Of a stretch of 35,757 bases of DNA, positions 25,919 to 34,969 are shown one piece after another (position 1 is the first letter of the stretch; every line of letters starts with the position of its first letter). The DNA is from an uncultured Alphaproteobacteria bacterium (GTDB lineage: Bacteria > Pseudomonadota > Alphaproteobacteria > Thalassobaculales > Thalassobaculaceae). The DNA lies in contig CALMRI010000049.1 in NCBI GenBank assembly GCA_937776645.1, forward strand, positions 1 to 35,757, given 5' to 3'. Position numbers and translations under genes: made by a program. Below the pieces are notes generated by a model. That model was given only the letters and a program-made list of their open reading frames with translations, made no database searches and was not told where the DNA came from.

Positions 25919-26521
25919 CGCTATTATGACGACTCGATTTCTGGCAATGGCTATAGGCCCGATTCATCCTGCGGTTAACCGGACGGGACCTTCAAGCCGT
26001 CGCGCTGGATATCCCAAAGGGCGAAACCCGCACCCCGGAATTCCTGGCAATCAACCCGAACGGCAAAATTCCAGCCTTAGTTTTCGAGGATGGGCGGGTT
26101 CTGTCAAAATCCAACGCCATCCTGTTCCATTTCGCCGAGGCCACCGGCTATTGGCCGGTCGATCCCTTCGCCCGGGCGCAGGTGATGAGTGGTTATTCTG
26201 GGAGCAGTACACCCAGGAGCCGAACGTCGCGATCTCCTCCTTCCTGCGAAAGCATCGAAAGTTGACGGACGAAGCACCCTACAGCTTGATGCCAAGAAAG
26301 CGCCGGGAGAGGCCGGCGCTGACGTTGATGGAAACCCATCTGTCAGCGGGCCCGCACCTTTTGGTCGCCGGACAGCTTCACGGCCGCCGATGCCGCACTC
26401 TTCACCTATACCCACGTGGCGGAGGAAGGCGGTTTCAGCCTGAGCCACCTACCCGTCGATCCAAAAGTGGATCGCCCGGATCGAAGCGATTCCCGATTTC
26501 AAGGCAATGGGTGGCGCCTGA
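25919..26521 (+). pseudogene. Glutathione S-transferase, multiply frameshifted
   Basis: Pieces in all three plus-strand frames together make a GST. The N-terminal thioredoxin-fold part has SGNGY, then ALDIPKGETRTPEFLAINPN, GKIPALVFEDGRVLSKSNAI and LFHFAEATGYWPVDPFARAQ. The helical C-terminal part has WLFWEQYTQEPNVAISSFL, LTLMETHLS, LLVAGQL, FTAADAALFTYTHVAEEGGF and KWIARIEAIPDF. Joining them requires about three -1 and three +1 changes: near 25955, 26190 and 26280 (deletions) and near 26315, 26380 and 26455 (insertions). No start codon is in frame with SGNGY: a TGA stands at 25916-25918. It lies in clean surroundings, so real decay is plausible. Confidence 0.85.
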
Positions 26522-26560
26522 ACGCCACTTGGCCTTTCAGGTGGCTTAGAATCAACGGCC

Positions 26561-27043
26561 TTGATATGCTGTCTTCGTGAGCAGGATACATCAATTCTGA
26601 AGCCTCGCCGTAACCGGGTAGTTAACCTCGGCACGGCCAGGCTCGAAGCCCTCTACAAGCTGGTCACGCGCGGCAAGCCCGCCGATGCACGTTCGCTGCA
26701 TGTCAAAAGCGTCCTCGCCTATCAGAACGGCCGTTATCAGGAAGCGGCAGAAATGTCTGGGAAGTGCGTGGCACTTGAGCCAGAGCGCGCGCAATACCAG
26801 CGCCAGCTCGGCAAGGTCTGCGCCGAGGCCGGATGGTGGCAGGCAGCCGTGGCAGCGCTCAACAGGGCGATCTATCTCGATCCGTTTAACCCGGAATCCT
26901 GGTATGGCCTGGGGGACGTGTTCAGCCGGGTCGAAAAATTCGACAAGGCCCGCTTCTGCTTTGAGCAGAGCGCCCTCCTGAAACCGGATTTCCAAGCCGC
27001 CCGCGAAGCATTGGCGGAAATCGAAGGTATGAGCGAAACCTGA
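26561..27043 (+). CDS. TPR-repeat protein
   Basis: A protein of up to 160 residues with about three tetratricopeptide repeats: SLHVKSVLAYQNGRYQEAAE, then QYQRQLGKVCAEAGWWQAAV, then SWYGLGDVFSRVEKFDKARF, each with the usual W/Y-L-G-Y-A-P pattern. These scaffolds bind protein partners; no enzyme domain is present. The start is doubtful: the frame has no ATG or GTG before the repeats, only TTG 26561 without a clear ribosome site, so the true 5' end may be damaged like the adjacent GST remnant. It converges with the dienelactone hydrolase gene. Confidence 0.65.
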   Translation: MICCLREQDTSILKPRRNRVVNLGTARLEALYKLVTRGKPADARSLHVKSVLAYQNGRYQEAAEMSGKCVALEPERAQYQRQLGKVCAEAGWWQAAVAALNRAIYLDPFNPESWYGLGDVFSRVEKFDKARFCFEQSALLKPDFQAAREALAEIEGMSET

Positions 27044-27084
27044 CGTTCAACTGGTCCGGTCCCGCTCTGAAACCCTCCGCGGAT

Positions 27085-27753
27085 TTAGCCGACTTCCTTG
27101 CCAAACAGTGCCAAAGTCCGCTCCAGGGCGATCTTGCGGCTTTCCAGGTGAAAGCTGCCACGCTGTTCGCAATTAAAGCCGTGGCCAGCGGGGTAGATAT
27201 GGACGGTGCTGTTCGGAAGTGCCGCCTTGACCTTATCGACCTCAGTCAACGGGATCGCGTGATCCTGCTCGCCAAAATGGAAGATCACCGGACATTTTGG
27301 CTTCAGATCAACCAAGCCGCCAATGCCGCCGCCATAATAGGAGGACGCCGCGGAGAACCCATCGACCTTACACGCTGCCAACCAGGTAAGCGCGCCGCCC
27401 CAGCAATATCCGACCACACCGACCTTGCCGGCCGACTTCACCACCTCACGCGCCGCGGCGATGTCCTTCAACGGATCGGCATCACCGCAATTCGTCTTGT
27501 GGGCGATACCAGCGGTGATGTCGTCGGGCTCATATCCAAGCTCGATCCCCGCCTCCAGACGATCAAACAGAGCCGGCGCACAGGCCAAATAGCCCTGGGC
27601 CGCATACTCGTCGGCGACACCGCGGACATGGGAGTTCAACCCGAAAATTTCCTGGATCACCACGACACCGCCCTTAGGGGTGCCGCTCGGCTGCGCTAGA
27701 TATGCGGAAAAATTATGCCCGTCAGATGCAGTCAGGTTCAGTATCTCGCCCAT
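27085..27753 (-). CDS. Dienelactone hydrolase family protein
   Basis: A 222-residue alpha/beta hydrolase of the carboxymethylenebutenolidase family. The triad is visible: nucleophile C117 in VGYCWGG, D164 in FGEQDHAIP and H191 in PAGHGFNC. Early conserved stretches are VVVIQEIFGLN and DEYAAQGYLACAPALFDR. The classic enzyme opens dienelactone in chloro-aromatic degradation, but no other degradation gene is nearby, so its real substrate is unknown; many homologues are housekeeping esterases. It starts at ATG 27753, about 90 bases after the ychF stop on the same strand. Confidence 0.88.
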   Translation of the reverse strand: MGEILNLTASDGHNFSAYLAQPSGTPKGGVVVIQEIFGLNSHVRGVADEYAAQGYLACAPALFDRLEAGIELGYEPDDITAGIAHKTNCGDADPLKDIAAAREVVKSAGKVGVVGYCWGGALTWLAACKVDGFSAASSYYGGGIGGLVDLKPKCPVIFHFGEQDHAIPLTEVDKVKAALPNSTVHIYPAGHGFNCEQRGSFHLESRKIALERTLALFGKEVG

Positions 27754-27780
27754 GGCGCGCGCTCCCTAAAAACTTCGTTG

Positions 27781-27795
27781 GCCCGTTTATTGGGC
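27781..27795 (-). terminator. Weak hairpin after ychF
   Basis: GCCC (27795-27792 read on the minus strand) pairs with GGGC (27784-27781) around a seven-base loop. A run of five T follows about eight bases later on the minus strand. A weak terminator candidate for the prs-rplY-pth-ychF series. Confidence 0.3.
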
Positions 27796-27843
27796 TACAG
27801 ATCGTTTTTATCCCGCAGGGCAAGGACTGACAATGCCGGCCGC

Positions 27844-28947
27844 TTATACGTTGAACCGAAACAGCAAGACATCGCCATCCTGAACAAGATAGTCCGAGCC
27901 TTCGGAGCGCATCCGGCCGGCCTCCTTGGCGCCTTGTTCGCCGCCGAGACTGACGAAATCATCAAAGGCGATGGTTTCGGCGCGGATGAAGCCACGCTCG
28001 AAATCAGTGTGTATCGCTCCCGCCGCCTTCGGCGCCTTGGAGCCGTCGCGGACGGTCCAGGCGCGCGTCTCTTTCGGCCCGGCAGTAAAGAAAGTCAGCA
28101 ATTTCAGCAGCCGGTACCCCGCCCGAATAACCCGGGCCAGCCCCGCTTCCTCCAAGCCCAAAGTATCGAGAAACTCTCGCTTTTCATCGGCGGATGTCAG
28201 TTGCGCGATCTCCGACTCAATCGCCGCCGAGATCACCACACATTCCGCCCCCCCAGCTGCCGCCACGGCCACTACCGCGTCGCTGAATGCATTGCCGGTC
28301 GCGGCGCAATCTTCCTCAACATTGCAGACATAAACCACCGGCTTCGAAGAGAGCATGTTGAGCGAACGGGCAATCGATCCCTCGGTACTGCTCCAGTCTG
28401 CAATCGAGCGTACCGGCTCCCCGGCACGCAGCACCTCCAGCATCCGGCTCATCACGTCAAGCTGCGCCTTAGCTTCCTTATCACCGCCGCGCGCCTTTTT
28501 CTCCATCGCCAGAGCCCGCCGCTCCAGGCTTTCGAGGTCAGCCAGCATCAGTTCAATCTCGACCGTCTCGATGTCACGCACCGGATCGACCGAGCCGTCG
28601 ACATGGGTGATGTTCCCGTCCTCGAAACAACGCAGGACATGGACGATCGCATCGGTCTCGCGAATATTGGCAAGAAATTTGTTGCCCAAACCCTCGCCCT
28701 TGCTGGCGCCGCGCACCAAGCCGGCGATATCGACAAATTCCAGATGCGTCGGCAGGGTCTTCGCCGATTTGGCAAGCCTCGCGATCGACTCCAGTCGGGG
28801 GTCGGGCACTGAGACCCGCCCGGTATTCGGCTCAATCGTGCAGAACGGATAGTTTGCCGCTTCCGCCGCCGCCGTCGAGGTCAGTGCGTTAAATAGAGTC
28901 GACTTGCCAACATTGGGCAGGCCGACGATGCCGCAATTAAAGCCCAT
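27844..28947 (-). CDS. ychF: Redox-regulated ATPase YchF
   Basis: A 367-residue Obg-family P-loop NTPase. G1 is [17 protein letters not shown], the G3 region is [20 protein letters not shown], and the G4 position reads YVCNVEED (NVxE instead of NKxD), the change that makes YchF prefer ATP. The C-terminal TGS-like domain holds [32 protein letters not shown] and [12 protein letters not shown]. It binds ribosomes and takes part in stress responses. It starts three bases after the pth stop on the same strand, so the two are translated together, as in most Proteobacteria. Confidence 0.97.
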   Translation of the reverse strand: MGFNCGIVGLPNVGKSTLFNALTSTAAAEAANYPFCTIEPNTGRVSVPDPRLESIARLAKSAKTLPTHLEFVDIAGLVRGASKGEGLGNKFLANIRETDAIVHVLRCFEDGNITHVDGSVDPVRDIETVEIELMLADLESLERRALAMEKKARGGDKEAKAQLDVMSRMLEVLRAGEPVRSIADWSSTEGSIARSLNMLSSKPVVYVCNVEEDCAATGNAFSDAVVAVAAAGGAECVVISAAIESEIAQLTSADEKREFLDTLGLEEAGLARVIRAGYRLLKLLTFFTAGPKETRAWTVRDGSKAPKAAGAIHTDFERGFIRAETIAFDDFVSLGGEQGAKEAGRMRSEGSDYLVQDGDVLLFRFNV

Positions 28948-28950
28948 GGA

Positions 28951-29628
28951 TTAGTTCTCTTGCTTGGCTGAGATGGGTCCGGAAGGGAAAACTTCCGGCA
29001 ATGGCTGGGCGCTATTTTTCTGCTCCACTTTTGGAGGTTTCGGCGGTTTCGCCGCGGGCGGAAAAACAGCGTGTGACATCCTACTCATAAAAGCATTCTC
29101 CTCACCCTGGACAAGCAGGCCGGCATCATCCGCCGCCGCGTCAAACAGCTTTGGTAACCACGATGTCCGCTCTGCCTTAGCGAAATCCTGCAGCACATAG
29201 GTCAATACCCGATCCTTGTGGCCGGGATGGCCGATGCCGAGGCGGACCCGCCAATATTCTTTTCCAATATGGGCGTCCAGACTGCGCAACCCATTATGGC
29301 CACCAGCGCCGCCGCCGATCTTGACCCGGCACTTGCCCGGCTTCAGGTCGAGATCGTCGTAAAAGGTGTAGACATGCGCCGACCGGAGCTTGAAGAAGCG
29401 CAACGCCTCGCCCACCGATCGACCGGACTCGTTCATATAGGTCAACGGCTTCAATATACGGACAGGTTGACCGGCAATCGTGCCTTCGCTGATCAAGCCC
29501 TGAAATCGCGCCCGAAACGGACCGAAGCCATGACGGCGCGCGATCTCGTCCACCGTCATGAAGCCTATGTTATGCCGTTGGCCAGCGTGCTTGGGGCTAG
29601 GATTTCCAAGGCCGACGAAAAGAAACAT
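28951..29628 (-). CDS. pth: Peptidyl-tRNA hydrolase
   Basis: A 225-residue Pth that releases peptides from prematurely dropped peptidyl-tRNAs. The catalytic His lies in QRHNIGFM, with Asn in VGLGNP, and the conserved KPLTYMNESGRSV, FYDDLDLKPGKCRVK and GGGAGGHNGLRSLDAH segments are all present. Two oddities: the near-invariant NPGxxY opening reads NPSPKH, so Gly is Ser and Tyr is His. The C-terminal tail of about 35 residues (Pro/Lys-rich, PPAAKPPKPPKVEQK) is an extension common in Alphaproteobacteria. It follows rplY by about 120 bases and is followed by ychF after three bases. Confidence 0.95.
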   Translation of the reverse strand: MFLFVGLGNPSPKHAGQRHNIGFMTVDEIARRHGFGPFRARFQGLISEGTIAGQPVRILKPLTYMNESGRSVGEALRFFKLRSAHVYTFYDDLDLKPGKCRVKIGGGAGGHNGLRSLDAHIGKEYWRVRLGIGHPGHKDRVLTYVLQDFAKAERTSWLPKLFDAAADDAGLLVQGEENAFMSRMSHAVFPPAAKPPKPPKVEQKNSAQPLPEVFPSGPISAKQEN

Positions 29629-29747
29629 TCACCGATCTCCGACCTGAAATCCATTGACGAAAACGCTCACGCCGCCGCATCGGACGCACACAAAGCCCCC
29701 AATGCCTCAGTCATTCCAGTTTAGCGAAGCAAGTAGACCGCAGGGTC

Positions 29748-30392
29748 TTAATCCTCGGTCTCCTCGTCCTCACTGCCAGCATCGGTCGCATCCTCGTCCT
29801 CAGCATCAGCCTGCTCGTCGACAACGGCAGTCGGCGCAGCGATCGTGGCGATGGTGAAGTCACGGTCGGTAATCGTCGGGGTCACACCATCGGGCAAACT
29901 GACGGCGCTGATGTGCAGGCTATCGCCCAGCTCGGTACCAGCAAGGTCGACCACGATGCTGTTCGGAATTAAGTCGGGTCGACACAATACTTCGACCGAA
30001 TAGCGCACCACGTTGAGTACACCACCAGCGCGCAGGCCCGGGCAATCGTCTTCGTTGATGAACTCCACCGTCACCTCGACCGCGACGGTCGTGTTGGCGC
30101 CGATGCGCAGGAAGTCGACATGCTCCGGAATATCGGTGACCGGATGCAGTTGAACATCGCGTGGCAAGACACGGTTGCTCTCGGTCCCGACCTTCACATC
30201 GTAGATCGTGGTCAAGAAGTTGCCGGTGCTCATGTCCCGGACAAGTTTCTTACGCTCGATGCTGATCGCGATCGGCGCCTTGCCGTCACCATAGATTACT
30301 GCGGGGACTCGACCTTCGCGACGTATTGCGCGGGCGGACCCCTTACCGACCATTTCGCGCGCCGTCGCGGCCAGAACCGTAATATCGGCCAT
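29748..30392 (-). CDS. rplY: 50S ribosomal protein L25 (long, CTC type)
   Basis: A 214-residue L25 of the long TL5/CTC form. The N-terminal 5S rRNA-binding domain has GKGSARAIRREGRVPAVIYG and RVLPRDVQLHPVTDIPEHVD. The C-terminal beta domain has VEVTVEFINEDDCPGLRAGG, LNVVRYSVEVLCRPDLIP and LGDSLHISAVSLPDGV. The very acidic tail (DEQADAEDEDATDAGSEDEE) is typical of alphaproteobacterial L25. AGGAGAG lies just before ATG 30392. The 283 bases between it and prs contain a terminator, so rplY probably has its own promoter. Confidence 0.96.
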   Translation of the reverse strand: MADITVLAATAREMVGKGSARAIRREGRVPAVIYGDGKAPIAISIERKKLVRDMSTGNFLTTIYDVKVGTESNRVLPRDVQLHPVTDIPEHVDFLRIGANTTVAVEVTVEFINEDDCPGLRAGGVLNVVRYSVEVLCRPDLIPNSIVVDLAGTELGDSLHISAVSLPDGVTPTITDRDFTIATIAAPTAVVDEQADAEDEDATDAGSEDEETED

Positions 30393-30512
30393 TTTTCTCT
30401 CCTAGGACTAACGTCTTGAAACCAGGGCAGGACCGACCTCCAGGGGTGCCGGAAATATTCTGTCCATCCATGGCAAGCGGCAGGTTTTAATGGGTTTAGC
30501 ACCTTATTGCCA

Positions 30513-30537
30513 GCCCAAAATTGCGCGGGGGCGCAAT
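30513..30537 (-). terminator. Terminator downstream of prs
   Basis: On the minus strand ATTGCGC-CCCC-GCGCAAT (30537-30520) forms a 7-bp hairpin followed by TTTTGGG. It lies about 140 bases after the prs stop and before rplY, so prs and rplY are at least partly separate units. Confidence 0.6.
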
Positions 30538-30675
30538 CGATTTAATTGGAATCGGAGGGCGATGAAGACTAAAGCATGAATTGCCCTCTATCATATTGAA
30601 TGAGAGGCAAATTCACAATTCCCACCGAGCCACCTCTTGACCCGACATTTAATGATTCGCCTCCATGCCCGAGCC

Positions 30676-31635
30676 TCAGTCGCCACTGACGCCTGAATAG
30701 CTGAACAAGCTTGAGACTGACCGGGATTCGGCGATCCTGAGGATCGCCTCGCCAAGCAGTGGCGCGATACTGATCTGGCGCATATTGGGGGCGGCCCGCA
30801 TCGCATCGGTGGCCTGAATACTGTCAGTGGTAACCAGTTCGGTCAGCGGCGATGCCATCACTCTAGCAACCGCGCCGCCGGACAGCACACCATGACTGAT
30901 ATAAGCGGCGACCGACAACCCACCAGCTTCCATCAGGGCTTCGGCGGCGTTGCATAAGGTGCCACCGGAATCGACAATATCGTCGACGAGGATGCAATGG
31001 CGCCCGGAAACGTCACCGATAATGTTCATTACTTCGGACACACCCGCCCGTTCGCGGCGTTTGTCGATGATCGCGAGGTCGGCATCCAATCTGCGAGCCA
31101 TCGCTCGAGCTCGCACCACGCCGCCGACATCCGGCGAGACCATAACCAGCGACTTGTCGCCGTAGCGTTCTTTGATATCGTCGAAAAACACTGGGGCGGC
31201 GAACAGATTATCGGTCGGTATATCGAAGAAACCCTGAATTTGGCCAGCGTGCAGATCGAGGGTGACCACCCGATGCGCACCGGCGACGGTGATCAGATTG
31301 GCGACCAGCTTGGCTGAGATCGGCGTGCGCGGTCCCGACTTGCGATCCTGGCGGGCATATCCGTAATAGGGAATAACCGCGGTAATTCGGTTCGCCGAGC
31401 CGCGTTTCAGCGCGTCAATCGCAACCAACAGTTCCATCAGGTTGTCATTAGTCGGAAAGGACGTCGACTGGATGACGAAAACATCCTCGCCGCGTACATT
31501 TTCATGGATCTCGACGAAGACCTCCATATCAGAGAATCGTCGGACATCCGCGCTGGTCAGCGCCAGGCCCATGTAAGCTGATATCTCTTCCGCGAGCGGT
31601 CGATTGCTATTACAGGCGAGAATCTTCGTGGACAT
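30676..31635 (-). CDS. prs: Ribose-phosphate pyrophosphokinase
   Basis: A 319-residue PRPP synthetase. It has [16 protein letters not shown] at the start, [20 protein letters not shown], the catalytic flexible-loop region [20 protein letters not shown], the [12 protein letters not shown] segment and the PRPP-binding [17 protein letters not shown]. It makes PRPP from ribose-5-phosphate and ATP for nucleotide, His and Trp synthesis. ATG 31635 is chosen because the family's conserved N-terminus starts there; the frame is open for 19 more codons to 31692. The protein is intact, while every gene to its right is frameshifted. Confidence 0.96.
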   Translation of the reverse strand: MSTKILACNSNRPLAEEISAYMGLALTSADVRRFSDMEVFVEIHENVRGEDVFVIQSTSFPTNDNLMELLVAIDALKRGSANRITAVIPYYGYARQDRKSGPRTPISAKLVANLITVAGAHRVVTLDLHAGQIQGFFDIPTDNLFAAPVFFDDIKERYGDKSLVMVSPDVGGVVRARAMARRLDADLAIIDKRRERAGVSEVMNIIGDVSGRHCILVDDIVDSGGTLCNAAEALMEAGGLSVAAYISHGVLSGGAVARVMASPLTELVTTDSIQATDAMRAAPNMRQISIAPLLGEAILRIAESRSVSSLFSYSGVSGD

Positions 31636-31743
31636 ACGCAGAGTTCCCGCACCGTGACGGTCGAAACCGTGAGCCATGATCACTTCGCTCACAATCGAGC
31701 GCGTGCGGGCGTTTTATCAGCGCGGTGCGAAAGGGCGCAAGAC

Positions 31744-32652
31744 CTATTGCGCCGGATTGATCCGTCCGGCAGCGCGCGCATCCCGATAAGCCCGCACCAA
31801 TTCAGCGATTCCGTCCGCCGCCCCATCAGCAATCGCAACCGCGATGGCGCCCCAACGGCCCTTCAGAGCACCGGCGGCGATCATATTCTCCTGCGCCACC
31901 TGCCCAACCTCGGTGCCGTCCGGCAAGCTCAGGGTCCAGGTCACCCGCACTGCTTCGTTATTCGCCTGGGCCGGCGCTCACGGTGATTTGCGGGTGAACC
32001 ACGAGATCCCCGTCGCCGTCGCCGACAACCTTGATTTGTTCAGCCCGCAGCGCCACGCCAATAGCCCGCCCGAGCGAAGCCGCGCCGTCTCCAGGAGCAT
32101 CGACGATCGCCGCGATCGCCACCGTCGGCATCGTTTCAGGCCGTCGCTGGGCACGAGCCGGGTCGATCCAGGAAACCACCATCTCGGCATTCTGGTCGGC
32201 GATACCCTGGAACATCGTCGGCGTCGGCGTCTCCCAAAAGGCGTCCGGCGGCACCGTCCGGGTCTCGCGGGTCTCCCTGGTCTCTCCCGGAGCGATCGAT
32301 CAACGACCAGGTCACCACCAATTCTCGCAGCCCGGTTGCCATGGAGTTTTTGATAGCCATTGGCGGTCAGCTGCAGGGATTGCTGGTTCGACCATTTCGA
32401 TCCGGCGACAATGCCCCGGTCCCGCAACGCCGCCGCCATCGCCGCCGCAAAGGCCTCGCCAACCCAGCCGACGGGACCCTCGATGCGCCGAACCACGACG
32501 CCGACACTGTTTGGCGCGAGCAGGAACTCGTTGTGCCGCTTACTGAATTCTGGTGGGCGAAACGGCTGGGGAACCGACCCGCAGGCGGCCAACGTCACAG
32601 CCGCGCCCAAGGTCACCCCCAGGGCCAGCGCTGAAATCAGGCCAGGGCGCAT
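31744..32652 (-). pseudogene. Conserved alphaproteobacterial lipoprotein, frameshifted
   Basis: The gene opens at ATG 32652 with a signal peptide and lipobox (LGVTLGAAVTLAACGS), then FSKRHNEFLLAPNSVGVVVR, GWVGEAFAAAMAAALRDRGI. It continues in a second frame with TGLRELVVTWSLIDRSG, in a third with PPDAFWETPTPTMFQGIAD and PETMPTVAIAAIVDAPGDG, and in the first frame again with VRVTWTLSLPDGTEVGQVAQ. Three single-base insertions, near 32353, 32290 and 31970, restore one reading frame. Three tandem 9-base units (GAGACC + NNN) encode ETRETRETR near 32258-32290. Function is unknown. It occupies the usual place between pgeF and prs. Confidence 0.75.
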
Positions 32653-32961
32653 GTGGCGAGACCGCCGATCATGATCGCGGCGACAAGAATCAGGAGGTGC
32701 GGCATTGTCGTTCCAGGCCCTAAGCCACCCCGATATCCAACGATGATGCGGAAAGACGCTGGTTACCGACCTCGGTGACCAGAAACCGTCTCTCCCGGCG
32801 CCGCCAGAATTGGGTTCGCGTTGTACAGCATCAGTGTATCCATCCAGATCGGAATAACACACCGCGCCAAGCGAATAGTCGCAGGCATTCAACCGGGCAA
32901 GGTTACGACCGCCAATTGACGGATGGCAAACGCCTCGCGGCTGAAATGCTGGGCTATGGCC

Positions 32962-33734
32962 CTAGAGCCCCAGGGCGATGGCTGAGAGCATCCGACCGTA
33001 ATCCGGCTCCTGACGATGGCAAGACCGACGATAGCTGAAAAAATTAGCGTCGTCGCGGCAGGTATCGCAGTCAAGCCGCATGATATCCCCGAGGCCAAGG
33101 CGCGTGAGACGGGCCGCTATATAACCCGGCAGGTCGAACAGGAAATGCCCCTCGCGCGTCCCCGCCCCGAAAGAACGCTGCATTGCCCGCCTCCTGCCTC
33201 AAGGAAGGCGGCGGGGAACTCAGGACCCGACCTCATAGGAGTCCGGGCCAATGCGTCGGCCCGATTGCCGCGACGATATTGTCGGCCCGCGCGCCTTGCT
33301 CGACCATTGCATCAACGGTCGCCTCGATCACGCCGCCAAGCGCGCCGCGCCAGCCGGCATGCGCCGCGCCGACGATCCGCTCCCGCGAATCGGCGGAAAA
33401 GAACCGGCGCGCAATCGGCGGTGAGGATCCCGAGGGCCAGATTAGGACTGGTCGTCACCAGGGCATCGACTTATAGCGGCTCCGCCGGCAGGGTGTCCGC
33501 ATGGACCACCGCGACCTCGGCGGAATGATGTTGGTGACAGGTGACCCAAGGCCCTCGGCCGGCAAGTCCAACGCCGCCATCGCCCGCGCCCGATTGGCGC
33601 GCACCGCTAGCGGATCATCGCCCCGAGCCAAGCCCGCAATTAAGCGAGTGATAGATCCCGGAGCCGACCCCGCCGCGCCGGCTAAAGAACGCGTGGCGGA
33701 TCCCACCACCTGCGAACGCTTCGATCTGAATCAC
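32962..33734 (-). pseudogene. pgeF: PgeF/YfiH-type laccase-domain protein, multiply frameshifted
   Basis: Starting at GTG 33734, the reconstructed protein reads VIQIEAFAGGGIRHAFFSRR and SLNCGLGSG, then ANRARAMAALDLPAEGL, VTCHQHHSAEVAVVHAD, LALGILTADCAPVLF, VGAAHAGWRGALGGVIEATV and finally REGHFLFDLPGYIAARLTRL with FFSYRR and EPDYGRMLSAIAL. These are the YfiH/PgeF (purine nucleoside phosphorylase-related, peptidoglycan-editing) motifs, including the metal-site Cys and His of TADCAPV and AAHAGWRG. About seven single-base insertions break it (for example GGGC near 33620, TGGGTC near 33550, TTCC near 33395), and one in-frame TAA is left near 33473 (LVDALVT region). Confidence 0.82.
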
Positions 33735-33873
33735 TAGTCCGCACGCCCCCGTCAGCCCTAGTCCAGCCCTACCGATTACCGCACTCTATCTCTTTGAATT
33801 AGGAAGAAATAATTATCAGCGTTCATCAAGCCGCACTCGTCGATCGAGGAAGAGCGATCCCCATTCCATCACA

Positions 33874-34969
33874 CTAGCCGAACCCGGCCAAGTCCGGTGT
33901 TCCCGGCGGAAGCAAGCCCGCAACCTTGAACAAGGCGCCCATTTCCGCCGGCCCGATCAAGCGGCGCAGCCCGGATTCAATATCTCGGCGTTGGCCCAAG
34001 GTCGCGCCGCGGCTCAACGCGCCGGCGCGCTCCTCGACACCAAGATCGGTCAGAGAACCGTCCCTGCTCGACCGGCCCGGCGAAGTCCGCACCGCCGGCC
34101 CGGCAAGCCTCGCGTATCTGGGAACAATCCACGTGGCTCGACAGATCCGCCGACCCCCGGGTCCGCCCAAGGCCTCGACTGGCTGGTGATGGCGCACAGC
34201 CTGCAACGAATCGCCAGCGCCGTGGCGCTCGCTTCCATAATCGATGATCAACGCCGCCCCACCGTGACGAACAACATGGTCGGCGATACCGGGTCACGAT
34301 GGCGCTGGTCGCGAGCGAAAGTTCCGCCAGGGCACCATCGATGGGGTTCTCCCGCGTTTGCGCCGGGAGCAAAGCCGCCAAGGGCGATTCCGATCGCTCA
34401 ACGCCCCAGGCCAGACCGGTTCCGGCCGCATCGGGAACCACCAAGCATTCCCGCCACGCGCCCTCGGTCCCACGCAATTGATGCATTGGCAACGCGTCCA
34501 GAAACTCGTTGGCGACCGGGAGCCACGGCTGCTCCGGCAGGCTGGAGACATCGTTGTGCCAAACAGGCTTCAGCGGCGCCAGCGTATCCGCCTGGATCCG
34601 GCGCAAACTCGGGTTGGTCTCGACCAGAGTGGATCTCGAAAACCTCGGGAACATCAACGACCCCCGCCAATCGCCCGGACCATGTCGGCCATCAACGTGC
34701 CCCGCCCGGGACCAAGTTCAACCAGGCAGGCCGGCTCCGGAGCACCGTTGGCGACCCAGGCCGACAAAGTCCACAACCCCAGCAGCTCGCCGAACATCTG
34801 AGAAATTTCCGGCGCCGTAAAAAATCCCCGGCGGCGCCGAACGGATCGCCAGCGGCATAATATCCACCGGACTGGTGGTGCAGTGCCTCGGCCATGTACT
34901 CGGCCCACGGTCATCGGGGCCGGTGCGCTTAATCCGCCGAAGCAGAACGGATCCGAGCGGCTCAGCCAT
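33874..34969 (-). pseudogene. MidA/NDUFAF7-type SAM-dependent methyltransferase, multiply frameshifted
   Basis: The reconstructed protein begins at ATG 34969 with [18 protein letters not shown], then [40 protein letters not shown], the SAM-binding [86 protein letters not shown] and a C-terminal EMGALFKVAGLLPPG. These are the landmarks of the DUF185/MidA family (protein arginine methyltransferase acting on complex I in mitochondria). About eight single-base insertions and one apparent deletion in a run of six T (near 34818) break the frame. It occupies the conserved slot between lgt and pgeF. Confidence 0.82.

Noticed and set aside
27715..28812. 365-codon plus-strand frame opposite ychF
   Set aside because: An antisense shadow of the clear YchF protein; rich in Arg and without domain signals.
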